This document shows, piece after piece, positions 35,301-47,700 of a stretch of DNA of 64,000 nt; positions within the stretch are counted from its first letter, which is position 1; each line of letters opens with the position of its first letter. The notes below the pieces were generated by a model, which was given only the letters and a program-made list of their open reading frames with translations, had not been told where the DNA came from and made no database searches. The translations under genes and the position numbers were made by a program. This stretch comes from Nectonema munidae (lineage: Eukaryota > Nematomorpha > Nectonematoida > Nectonematidae), in NCBI GenBank assembly GCA_030549495.1, contig JAUIRK010001009.1, positions 372,001 through 436,000 of the forward strand, given 5' to 3'.

Positions 35301-38300
35301 GATGTTATTTTATTACATTGCATTTACCTTGAATGTGAATCTGTCACTTTTCCCCGTTTGCTTTCAAGAATCCTTCATTAACGCTGATTCTCTAGCATGT
35401 GTAACTATGTATCAGCATATTATTTTATATTCACTGTATGAAATCCCTTGAATTAATATGAAATTGTTCTATTTAGTTTTTTATTCATTTATTCTCTTAA
35501 ATCTTATTTTATGCCCTTTTCTGTTCAGTTATATGGCTTTTTTGTTGTTGCAATTTTTATAGTCACTGAACTGATCCATTATGCCATTTGTACTTGATCA
35601 TATTGGTGCGACTATAACCAATTTGCTTGGATACACCCTTTTTTGTATCTCATTTTTTATAACATATTAAAATGAAATATTATCAAAAGTTAGTCCACAT
35701 TGCAAATGCTTATACGGATAATATATCATTGGTACGTGTTAAAGACAATATAGCGATGTATGAAATAACAATGCGTTCACGTCATTGTTTGAAGGATCAC
35801 TTCTTATGCTGGCTAATTTCATTCCTTATAAAAATTTACCTGCACGCGCAAAAAAGTACTATATTTTGGTTTGATTGAGGGTAAATGTCTATTTTTCACC
35901 AAGCAAAGGAGTATGGTAAGGTTGAATGTGATATGCCTGGTACTAAAAGTGAGAAGTAAGATCACACGATAACATACACTATAGCAAAATATATTTTGGA
36001 TTCATTGAAATATATTAGGACAAAAACCTGCATCAAAGTTGCACAGTCTTCTACTATCACTTTCTTCGCTTTGGAAAACATTTGGATCTGGACCTCTAAA
36101 AGGAAAGAAGCTATATACTAGTATAGTGATGGTGTTAATCAACTAGTATTGTGATTACCAAGATTTTACTGAAAAATTAATAGGGCCTAAAGATGTGTCT
36201 GAAGCACTTCAGAACTGACCTATATTTCAGATACCTGAGTGTAGATGAACACGTGCCGATGTTCGTGTAAGTATATAAGATAACTAAGATTTCATGGGTT
36301 TGTGCTTCAGAACTGCATATGTTCGAATGAGCACATGGATCAGTATCTGTTCCAATCAACGGGTAGCCTATTTAAAAATATCAAGAGACTAAAGATATCG
36401 ACAGAACATTCTTCGGAGAAGTTTATGCTAAGCACTTTAACATTCTTGGTAATTTATTTAAAAAGAAGCACATTAAAATGGCAAAGAGATAACATTTTAA
36501 TAATAAAGTCAATGCTATATTGCTGTTATAATCAAAAAACTGAACGAGCTCAAACTTATAAAAAAAAAACTAGGATAAGATACAAAAGGCCTTGAAAGTG
36601 AAAAAAGAAGAAATACTTGTTATGGAGAGGCACGCAAAAAGTTTTAAGGGAAAATATGTAAAAATATGAAAACGATGACGATCACAACTTAGGCGTGGCA
36701 CTATTCTGTTCTCTTTACCATATCTATAACTTAAGCATCCCAAGTCAAGACTTTGCATAGCGGGTTCGACTTGGGCCAGATGCTTACGAAAATAGCGGTA
36801 GAGCTTACATCCATTTGACGTTGTTGCGTGCATACTTTTGAACGAGGTGCACGCCTTCCAACACATTTGTGATATCGTAGAGTCTTCTCTTTTGCACATC
36901 CAAAATATCTGCTGCTTTATTTAAGTCGATGATCTGGCAGTAATGCAAAAAGATATTGATCAGCATAGTTTTTATAAATGATAAATAAATAAGCATTTAC
37001 ACTGCCTGACGATTCTGAAAACAAGGACACGAATTTTTTGGTGAGAGTGCCAAGAGAAGTTTCGTGCCGAGATTTTTCGCCATTTGCTAAACAGATGCAA
37101 AAATAATTAAACAGAAGACATGTGTGAAGTGATAACGGTTCGAAGTTTTTGTAGAAACGAAATTTGAAAATAAAGATGCTGAGAAAGGAAAGAACTAACC
37201 TGTTGAAACTAGATTGTAGAGATGATAGAAAAAGATAATTTTAAATACACGTACATAACAGTAGCGCCTTTCTAATACTTCTGCTGGACAAAAAAATGAT
37301 GCTGATTAAGTCAATAAATCAAACACTTCTAAAAACATTCTAATGTATAGCATCTTTACTCTTAGATATTGTTGTTGTTGTTGTTAGTCCTTAGGATACA
37401 CTATCCGATTAGTGTAATCTATCAGTTCAAAAACACAATTTTTATTTGAAACTGAGAAAGTATATCCATCGCTGGAAAATACTCACCGGGAAAAGTATAA
37501 AATTTTTGTTACACTTTCGCCAGAGTAGCGATGAGTGCGTGTATTTTTAGCCAATCAACGTAAGAGTTAGGTAGTGTTGACTTTATGTGTAGGCTTCTAC
37601 GGCAGAGCGTAGGAAACACAGGTGGTACGGGCATGTTTTAAGAAAGAAAGATGACGTTTTCACAAGCGCTGGACAAGAAAGTGGTTGGGAAGACAATGCA
37701 AAAGAAGAAAAAACGGTCTGAAGGAACGACTCAATTATCGTGGATTGAGCGAAGGTGAAGCAAAGAGTCAATCGAAGTGGAGACAAGGGATCGCAGATGC
37801 CACCGTAGAAACTTTAATGTTTATGCGATGTAACACTAACTCTAACAATAGCATCAAAGTCATTCGATGTAATGAAAGCTGAATATAATTCAAATTTGTA
37901 TTATGCGTATTAAATTTTAGATTAAAATATAAAAATGTGATAATCATGATTAATTAATTCAAAAGTAGTCATGCATTATGCGCATAGTATTTTGTTTTGT
38001 CCTACCTGTGAAAACATAATGTATTTTTAAAAGTATTTGTATTTTAAAAAGCTCGATGTATTTGTATTTAAAATACTGCAAAAAGAATTTGATCCCAAGT
38101 CTGGTCTCATCTTTAATTTTATAAAACATGGTGACGTGGAGGAAAATGTATTGGACTTGCAAGATTTCAATTTTCTTAAAATTGAAATATCTATATATGG
38201 AGTTAATTGATTTCAAAAATTAAACAATATGGACAGACAAATCATAAGCCTCAAGAAAACTTGAAACAACTGATGAAAATCACTAACGCATAATGGAGAC

Positions 38301-39547
38301 ATGTTAGGCATTACTTCTTTCCAAGTTTTTCAAAATGAAAAAAGCTTTTGGGTCCAATTACTCTTGTGGTGGACAAATAATTTTTCAAATGAAATTCCTT
38401 CTCACTTCATTGAGAAACAGGTTAACATATGAAAATTTGGAGTCATGTGTTCTTTTGAAGACGGGAAGTTTTTGTCCAAATATTTCTAATATCACCAGGG
38501 GTATCAAAAAGTCGAATGTTTTTAAATTAAAGTTTTATTCTATTTGCATGTGGATTAACTTTTTCTGCTAACAATTTATTATTTCTTCCAAGTTATAAAT
38601 TTAGATCTGATAATTTCGTAATTTCCTATTTAAAGTATATTAGATTATCTCATCTTTATATATAATTTATATTATGCATACTAGAATAGAAGTGATATTA
38701 TGTTTTCCAAAAGGAAAACTTTTTCTACAAAAATTGAAAAATGACCCACTTCAAAAAGGTTGTCGACCAGTGCTCTACAGTCCACCTACACTATGAATAT
38801 TTGAAATAAATAAAAAAAAATTGTTTTTTATTTTGTACTTTATACATAGTTTAAATGATTTTGTAGCGAAATGTTATCAAAAATTTGGGGGTGGGGAAGG
38901 CAAAATTTAAATCGGTACCAGGCAACATCTAGGAGGGCCACTTATAGGATATTATATATGAAGTATCATAGGTTTTACGTGTTGAAAAAATTCTATCAGT
39001 AGAGTGATCATTTGGTGTGTGAGAAATTGAGTAGTCTGTTTGATTGAAATCATCTTCAAGATTTAATTTTCTCTTAATCTGAACAATGATAATAAAAATT
39101 AAATTATGAAAACTATCATTCACTACTTTAAATGCCAATATTTTAATTGGCAAAAAATTAATATATTTTTAATGCCAATACAACTATAAAATAGTTTTTT
39201 TTAACAAAAATTAAAGAGCTTGCATTTGTGAATGCAAAATTAGAAATAAATTGAGACAGAAAAATCTAAAAGGTGTTGTTTACTAGATGTCTTTTTAAAT
39301 TAGATTGAATACAAATCATTAGCAACATAACTGAGATATTAATAAAATCATCTGAAGAATCCACGAATATTTAATAAAAATTTTAAGCGAATTGCTGCTG
39401 CTTTCACGTAAAACTCTATTTCAGAAGTCTTAAAGTTTTACATAACTCTATATCACTTGCCTTACTTGATTCCAAGGGGACAAATGCCTTTTCACTCCTC
39501 AATAATTTACGCTTGGAAGAGAGTCTTAGCTCCAGTTTATTTTTCTC
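32359..39547 (-). CDS. E2F transcription factor (RB-regulated class)
   Basis: Minus-strand exons in transcript order: alternative or tentative N-terminal exons 39547-39466 and 39078-38979; then 37086-37001, 36933-36809, 33176-32959, 32902-32788, 32531-32359 (stop). The winged-helix DNA-binding domain is split over 37086-36809: [43 protein letters not shown] (the family's [12 protein letters not shown] motif). Exon 33176-32959 gives the dimerisation helix and marked box ([35 protein letters not shown]), continued by [20 protein letters not shown]. The last exon has the C-terminal RB-binding motif [18 protein letters not shown], like DY.F.LE..EG..DLFD. E2F binds DNA with DP proteins and drives S-phase genes. 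The RB motif places it among E2F1-5-type members rather than E2F6-8. Exon 36809 ends in phase 2 and the next listed exon cannot accept that phase, so a small exon of about 50 nt is still missing between them. The large intron holds a LINE relic. Confidence 0.88.
33800..35030 (+). mobile_element. LINE relic in E2F intron
   Basis: Plus-strand fragments in LINE order: an endonuclease-like [12 protein letters not shown] near 33890 (GDFNID type); a reverse-transcriptase active-site remnant [18 protein letters not shown] near 34110 (from MYADDCVILL-type sequence) and [11 protein letters not shown] near 34225; and a C-terminal piece [30 protein letters not shown] (34821-35023) resembling the post-RT region of CR1/Jockey elements. 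Heavily deleted and frame-shifted. It is antisense to the host gene. Confidence 0.65.
35031..36808. other. E2F intron, no feature recognised
   Basis: AT-rich. It should contain the missing small E2F exon, but I could not pick it out reliably. Confidence 0.4.
37585..37830 (+). mobile_element. RTE-type LINE C-terminal fragment
   Basis: The plus strand reads [14 protein letters not shown], then [20 protein letters not shown] and [12 protein letters not shown], with frame changes. The RWYGHVLR motif and the following basic region are those of RTE-like pol C-termini. Only about 250 bases survive, in the E2F 5' intron. Confidence 0.6.
38300..38772 (+). mobile_element. hAT transposase C-terminal fragment with right terminus
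   Basis: The plus-strand frame from 38335 reads [10 protein letters not shown], then [20 protein letters not shown], then [16 protein letters not shown]. It matches the dimerisation region of SPIN/GTF2IRD2-like hAT transposases (FGS.YSCE..FS.MK..K...[16 protein letters not shown]). About 200 bases further, GGTTGTCGACCAGTG (ending near 38772) is the complement of a CA(C/G)TGGTCGACAACC hAT terminus. No left end found. It lies in the E2F 5' region between candidate exons. Confidence 0.65.
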
Positions 39548-41775
39548 CTTCACTATCGTAGCATCAAGGCCTTCATCATGACAAAAATGTCAGCTTTAAG
39601 TTATTTTAGCAATCTTTTTTTATAACCCTCAATTAAAAAAATATATTGATCTGAAATTTTTGAGTTTTAAAAATTAAAATCTCAACCAGATGTGCGCCTA
39701 TAATATAAATGTTTTGATTTAATATTAAAGAGAAATAATGTAGAGTAAAAATATATACAAAATGATAGATTTGAAATTATGAAGGTTATTCTTAGTCAAA
39801 AAAGGGAGAGAAATTTGTCATGAATTAAGGAAAAATCTTAGGGAAAAATAGGGACTAGCAATCATATTTGACTTTATCACACAAATATTACATGTCTAAT
39901 AGAGGTAAATATTAATTTCCTAAAACAAGAGTTGAGATTTAAACTGATGAGTTAATATTCCTGGTGTAATACAATTAATACCGATTCTTTTGAAAAAAGC
40001 TAGTAGTGAAAGTGTTATACTCAGACCCGTCGATATGAGGGAAGGAGGTATTCAAACAGAGAGGCAAATATATTTTGTAATTTCGAAAGATAGTAACAAC
40101 ATTGTTATATTAATTAACTATATTTGCAGAAACGAGCACTTATTTGCCATAATAGTTCATCCTAAATAATTAAGACTCAAATTGTTGAAATATCAATATC
40201 GCTTATATTCAACTTACGATAACTCGTTTTCGGTTTCGAAAATTATTATATTATCATTTTTAAAAATTGTAATTTATATTCAACTTATAATAAGAATTTA
40301 TTTACTTTACTGTTTTATAAGGGAAAATGTGAAACATATAAAAACATTAGATAAGCATTCATTTACGTTACCGTGTTTGTCCAAAGATTTCACTTCATAT
40401 TTTAATACAATGTGAGCTTACAAATTTGAGAAATTATGGAGTAAAGAATAAAAGTATTTAAAAGAATACGGGAATTTTATTTGAATCTTCAAATATTATA
40501 GATTTGGGATATTCTTTATTTTCTAAATTTTCAGGTGTACTCAATTTCAATTGTAGGGTTTTTGAAATAGTAGAATTTATACAAGGTATTGTATTAAATT
40601 TTTTTTCTATAGGAGAAATAGTTAAACACTCCATTTTTGAAACATAATTTAAAACTTATAATTTGCGGGAAAATAAAATAAAATAAAAAATAATTAATTT
40701 TTACTAAAACCTTTTACATTATTAATACGGTTTATTTTTAAATAATTATATTTTTATAAAGTGATATAGTCTCTCAAATATCTCATCTTATACTTTGTTG
40801 CTCTTTATCAGTGATTTTTAACTTCTTTTATCTTAATTCTCTAGAAAAAAGGTAAAACAGTAGGGATGAGGCATGCTTTTTACCTAAGTCTATCTTTTTA
40901 AAGTATGACTTTAATTCTAAATTTTAGTCAGGATTATTTTATCTTAGTTATTTGAACAGTTAAAATTATCTTCTTTTCTACCTTTTTCAATTAAACTATA
41001 CAATACTAGTTATACTATCCTATAGTATAGTAACTCATAGTTATAGATCTAACAAAAAAATATATACTGAAAAAAAACTATTTTTTTAAGAACAAATTCT
41101 GAATGTGAATGTCTTTAAAATGTGCCATTGTCCTTGCTTTTTATTTCAAAATTACAAAATCACGCTTTTGTTATTCCTCTAGTTTTGAGTTTGAGAAGGG
41201 CGTTATCTGTATTGATCTAAGACGTTAAGATATCTACGAAATCTTTTTAGGTTAAAAATGCTTGTATATTTTGCATATTTGATTTATTTTAGTAAAATTT
41301 AACAACAAATACAACAATATATAAACACTTATATTTATATGTATATATTACTTTAAGAAGTTATATTTTTATATAATATAAATTAAATTAGAATACGCTT
41401 TTTGAGAGACGTTGAGACCAAAAGATCTCTAAACTCGTTCTGCAGATTTACACTATTACAAATATTCTTTATTAATATACTAAATTATATAATAGAAACT
41501 TTTGATTTTTGTTATTGAACTATTTTTTTTTATATTTTTAACATAATATTATAAAATATTTGCCTAAAAATTTTTGATATAAAATATTTTTATTTTATTG
41601 TTTTCTTACGCGTAATAATATTCGTAACACTTCGCGTAAGTTTTTCTATAAAAATTTTTTCAAGCTTATGGAGGGAATTTTATACTTTTTATTAACATTT
41701 AAATTATCTAATAGTGAAAACTATTTAGACAATTTTTTTTACTGAGATCATCTTTTTTTCTAGTAAAATATAGTT
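39548..41775. promoter_or_regulatory. shared upstream region between divergent E2F and woc genes
   Basis: About 2.2 kb separates the first recognised E2F exon (minus) from the woc start codon (plus). First non-coding exons and promoters of both genes are expected here, but no TATA, initiator or E2F site could be picked out reliably from the AT-rich background. It contains copy 1 of a 198-bp direct repeat (40794-40991) and a small palindromic stretch (CTATCCTATAGTATAG near 41016-41031). The regulatory role is inferred from gene orientation only. Confidence 0.35.
40794..40991 (+). repeat. 198-bp direct repeat, copy 1 (upstream of woc)
   Basis: Begins TTTGTTGCTCTTTATCAGTG and ends CTACCTTTTTCAAT. 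About 95% identical to 43130-43326 in the same orientation, with single-base differences only. No coding capacity or clear inverted termini. Confidence 0.9.
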
Positions 41776-44700
41776 ATGGAAAGTAATTCAAGTTTATTAG
41801 AATCTGTCAATAATACCAAAAATGAAAATAACGCTGAGGAAAATGATGACAGTGATTATCCACCCGTTTCAATTCAATATTGTATAGTTTGCTTAGAAGT
41901 AAGTCTAAATATTTTTCTTTAATTAATCTACGAATTAATATAATATTATTTTCAGTATAAAAAATGTAAATTTCAAGTAACTCGTAATAAAAGTAGTAAT
42001 GCAGATTCAGATGTTAATTTAACCTCATCTCAATCTCAATGTGTTACTTATTATGTATGTGATGATGAATGCTTTTCCAAGTTTCATGAGGGTCCTACTT
42101 TATATCTTAAAGCAGCAAAAGATCAACCTAATCAGCCTTCTTGCCCAGATGTTTCAATATCTCAATCGAACAGTAAAATCGATTCTAATGATTTTGGTTT
42201 TGATGAACCCTCCAAAACTGTGTCCAATAGATCAGAAGAAAGATTTTGCCTTTTTTGTCATGCTGCTATCAATGAAAGTTTTAAAAATCTATTTATATCA
42301 GGTAATTTTTAATGATTTTTTAATGTTTTTCCAGGGTTAGGAAGTCAATTTTAAAAAGGTAGGAGTCCCAGTCGGTATCTAATAAAATTTAGAAATCTGT
42401 TATTTTTAAATAAATAAAAATATAGTTTGATTTTTGTGAGCATATGCAATAACCATTCTTTAGTCGAAGTCGGAAGCAAAGAGTTCGTGTTTAATTTTTA
42501 AAGTATTTGGAGTCGAAGTCTCCAGCTGTCTTTTTCTTACCAACCTCTGCTTCTCTTGGTTTTCCTTAGAAAAAATAAATAGTCTAATAAAAATTATTAA
42601 TATTATTTATACTTTATCCAATATATTATTTTAAAGTTCCATACTAATTATTCTCATAAATATATCGGTAAGCGCAATGTCTTACTAGTTGTTTAGGTCT
42701 AGGCTGTGCAACAAATACATTTGTATTTGAATTGTATTAAAATACAAATTTAGTTTACATATTTTTGTAATTTTGTAGTCCTAAATAAAAGTAGTGTATT
42801 TTTATTTGAGGTATAAAAATTTTAATTTGATCAAATCATTTTCTGGAAAGGGGGAGCTAGCATTGATTTATGGGATTATGATGCTTATCTCGTACATCAA
42901 CTGATTTACAAGTCTATTAAGAGTTTCTATGGTTACGTTACATGTTTTACGAGTACATATGATATCAAGTGATTTCCCTTTTTATACATTATTTGGTACA
43001 TTCTTTACTTAATAATTATAATTTGTCGGCTGAATTTTATGAGATATGTACTTCTGTCTCTTTTCGAAACCCGGTTTGTTTTCACTCGGTATTCCTTGAA
43101 TAATCTGCTCAGAATCATGCCCTTGAAAGTTTGTTGCTCTTTATCAGTGATTTTTAACTTCTTTTATCTTAATTCTCTAGAAAAAAGGTAAAGCAGTAGG
43201 GATGAGGCATGCTTTTTACATAAGTCTATTTTTTAAAGTACGACTTTAATTCTAAATTTTAGTCAGGATTATTTGATCTTAGTTATTTTGACAGTTAAAA
43301 TTATCTTGTTTTCTACCTTTTTCAATAAAATAACTCAAATCCTTGAATATTTTGAAGTCCATAGGAAATATTCAACTCCAAGTAGCTACAAAACCCGTAA
43401 TCCAACTACAACTATTTATAAATTAAAAATATTTAAAGCCAACTGCTATTCCCAACGTTATTACAAAAGGGCCACTCATTAATACATAATCAAACTTATT
43501 CCGCTTCATAGACTCGCACTTTGCAACTAATTGAACACATTTATTAACTCCATTCAAAAAAACTATAATGAATGTTCTTTTGAAGAAATATTCAACTCAA
43601 AAAAGGTGGATTGAATGATTTACCCGAAAGGCCTGCTTCGTCAAGATAAACCTGTGTAGATTTAACCACCGTGGTGATTTTATTTTTTAATCTAATTTTT
43701 TTCGTCCATTTTATTTTTATGTGCAATTCAAAAATAAATTTACACATGGAAGGATATTCAGCAAATCGTGCCTTTATGAAATCTTATTAAAAAAATGGAA
43801 AAAATAAATAGTTTGATGCTTATAAATATAAATTGAAAAAATTTCAGTTGGTCATTAATGTGTTGGTGACAATAGTCAAAACAATAGTTTTGTCATGACT
43901 TCTGAAATAACTAAAAATTCCACCACTTTTCAGGAGATATAACGAAGAAGATTTGCACGAAGCATCTACCCTGCCAAGCGATACAAGTTTCAGCTCCGAC
44001 ATGCGTTGAGTGCGATTCTACATTGAGTGAAGGTAGAATGAAGATCGATGACTCCAGCTTAGACTTTTGTAGTGAAAAATGTCTGAATCGATTCTTGCCT
44101 AAATTATCAGTCAATTGCTTTTCATGTAACAAAGTTTTAACGAAGGAAGCTTTTGGACAGTATTGTCTCAGCGTAAGGGGTTCACTCATATTTTTTAGAA
44201 TATTAAAAATGTAATAATAGTTGACTACATCGATATCTTAATGATGTAAAAGTTTTTTAATGTAAATTTAGATTATATTCTGGATTTAGGGCAGGGGCGC
44301 ACATCCGGGGAATGGGCAGCGCCCCCTCCCCTTATGTGATTTCAAGCGGGGGGGGGGGGGGGTGAATAAGCCTTTCGATCTACCAATAATTCTGATTTTT
44401 TTCAATTTTATATCATTAAAAGACGTTTTTCTTGTGAGTAGATTTTACATATTAGCTTTCTTATTTTAGTGCTGAGTTTCAGACACAAATTTTTTAAAAA
44501 TTATAAAAAAAGTTTGATATCTCCTCTCCCCTAATAATTTTGAAGATGTGCGCTTCTGACAGCATAACTGATGTAATTTTCTGGCATAACTGGGTGTATT
44601 TTTTCCCATTAGAAAATCTGAAAAAACTTGATTTAAAATGAACGGAATTTAAAAATTTTTCAAATCTCAATTTTAACGCGAATATTATTATAAAAACAAC

Positions 44701-47700
44701 ATTTTGCATACTTTTAAACAATAGAAAAATTAACCGGATTGTAGGCCTATTGAAAGTAGCTGCTTAACCCGTTATCGGCCAGAATAAGCAGACGATATCT
44801 AATGTAAAGCAGAAGATTTGTATTAAAAAGCATTTATAAAAGCAGACGATTCATATTTTTGTAAAGTCGACTGTGGTCGATAACCGGTTAATGCACACTT
44901 GCAAAGTCCTTTGTGCATTAAAGTTTTTTGATTGGTTCTTCTTAGATGTGAAACCACAATCAGAAGCCACTTTTAAACTCACGCGAATAGCGATATTTTT
45001 TTCTTAAAATTTATTGCAGCTTTTTAATCAAAATGAAAGTGACCAAGTGGTCAAAATATATGTCATTTTTAAGGTAAGCATTTTTTAAAAAGACATGTGG
45101 TTTTATTGGCTTTCTCTTAGTAGGCGTTACTTATTCTTGCTTGGTTAAAATTGCAATCCCTCTTTCTATCCAAAGGAATTTTTAAGTGAAGAATGTTTTT
45201 GTCTTGAACCACAAAGGTAAGTATTAGAACCACTAAGTATCTCTTTTTTCATAAGATCAGTTCCTTTTTTCCACATTTTAATCATTAAATAAAATTTTAT
45301 TCATAGTTTCTGTTCAAAAACGAATCCAAATGATAAAAGCCTATCATTTTGTATACATTTAATCTAAATATGCGTACTATGACTAAAACAAGTAGCGAGT
45401 ACTCGTGAATCGTCACTAGTATAGCAGCAACTTTTGTAATTGCGCATGCCATGAATGAATCCTTTCACACTAAAATAGAGCACTTTCATTTCTTTTAAAC
45501 TCCATTATTCTTCTTGTCTTTTAACCCTTTCAGGCATACATGATCACCAGCATAATACAAATTGCCTGCACCATTGACTTATATGAAAATTCATTCAAAA
45601 AGAAAATCACATCATTCATTTTCGAACACCGGATCAAGCAGTGTTTGAAAGGGTTAACTTTGAAAAGTATTATTCAGTTGTGGATAGAAATGTCCTGATT
45701 TTTTGACTTTTGCATTCTGCTCTATTTTGCAACCAACTTGTTTCAAAGATAAAGATAAAGTAGTTTACTAAAAAATATATTTTTTCTTTATTCTCTACGT
45801 TTTATTCACAATTTAAAATCGAGAAATTTATCTGTTTAGTATGCTTAACTAACATTTGAAAATTCGTTAGAATGCCTATACTATTATCAAAATACCTTTC
45901 TATATTTTGTAGTTGAATTAAGTTTAATAAATGATCCTTCTTTTACTCTTTTGGTTTTACTATATAGAAATATGTAGGCGAATATATGTCTTATTCTCTA
46001 ATGTATTTAGATTGATTTTTAGTCTCTGCGAAATAAGCCAATTATTATTTGTACTTACTGCAGATGATGCAAATGGCATAATAAGGTAGGATACTCTTTT
46101 AATATAAACCTTTAATTAAGTTTGAGGACAAGAATATTCGCCAATTTTGTAGTGAAGTGTGTCTGCAAAAGTTTGATCCCGAAGCAAAGTACTGTCTTCA
46201 ATGTCACTTGGATATAACGGACGCTTCAAAGTGCTTCAAAAAGAGTAACAATGTAGTCGAGGAAGACTTGATATTCTGCAACTCAGGTATATCTCTTTTT
46301 GGCGCTTATGACGCCATGCATTTTAATATCCTGTTGCCTTTTTAAGTCTGTATTGATTTATATGACAAGATTACGTCGCAACTCGAATCTGAAAGGCAAT
46401 CTCGACAATACCTGCAATCTAGATGTTCAATCTGTAAAACCGTCAAACCTATTCCCCAAAAAATTGTGCACAATGAAGAAATCTTGTCCATTTGCTCTTC
46501 GAAGTGCATGCAAGTGTTTCAAGCACAAAAAGCAAATGCCAATTACAACCGCTGTGAGTATTGCAGGGCTGGCATCTTCGGGCGTAAAAACTTGACTCTT
46601 GTTAACGTTCAGGGAAAAGCTAGTTTCTTTTGCTCGCCCATCTGTGTTGACAAGTTTAAGGTGAGATTAGTTATTTTGATTCTTTTTACTTATGATATAA
46701 AATATTGATGATTTTATTTCGAGGGTCGCTATTCTTAAATCAACTTAAAAACTCCTGCTCTCAAAAACGAAGACTGAAATAAAGGAGTTTGGTTTTAAGT
46801 ACTCTTAAAAAGGATCAAATTAGCCTATTCTACCCCATGCTGTAATAATCATTACTTTGTCGAATCATGCTAATTTAGATATGGAGCCCTTAAATTCTTA
46901 TTGCTAACTGGAACTGCCAGAAGAAAATATGCAGGGAAACGACAAAAAATACATCTAAATTGTATATACTAACCAATATCAAAAATGTGATAAAAAAGTT
47001 ATCCAGTAGCTGCTTTCTGAAACTTGGCGTTTTGCCGAATATATTCTAGTTCCAGCTTTTGACAAAAGCTACTTTCTTTTCTATCTCAATAAACTTCTTG
47101 ACTGAAAATTTCCTTACACTCATCCCAATGTATATGCATTTGAATAAGCAATGACATGTTCTTTGTTAATTAGACTTTTAGAGCTTGCAAGAATAAAGAT
47201 GCCATGAACAGTGAGTAGTTAATGAGAATACTAGTTTGAGAGTGCTTATATTATCCTTAAGAAAATTGTTTTGATGCTTTTTATTTTTAGAATGAAACGA
47301 CGAACAATAATAAAATAACGCCTTGTGAGTGGTGTTCAGCGAACCACTTTCTCAAAGATATGATCGTTTACAAAGTGGACGAGTCAGGTGAGAAAGAAGA
47401 CCTCTACCTCTGCTCCAACAATTGCTTGTCCCTGTACGAACTAAGCAAGAAGGAGACGAGTCGCTCTCAGCCGTGCGCTGCATGTGCTCGCTTGTTGCCA
47501 GCTCAGTACAAAATCACCCTGAGTGACACCACAAGCAAGCTGCTTTGCTCCTTTCACTGCGTCACCACTTTCAAAAATTCATACGAAAAGCAAAACAGCG
47601 TTGTTCCTTCTCAACCCCAGATCATTTCCATCATCCCACTTTGTGCTTCCAACGTGACAGAGCGCAGCCACAGTAACAGCAGTGCTTTCAACGCCAATGC

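Noticed and set aside
46065-46067. TGA as a selenocysteine codon in woc
   Set aside because: It falls next to a zinc-finger Cys, but there is no known selenoprotein in this family, I saw no SECIS-like structure, and a nearby phase break points to sequence error or mis-modelled exons.
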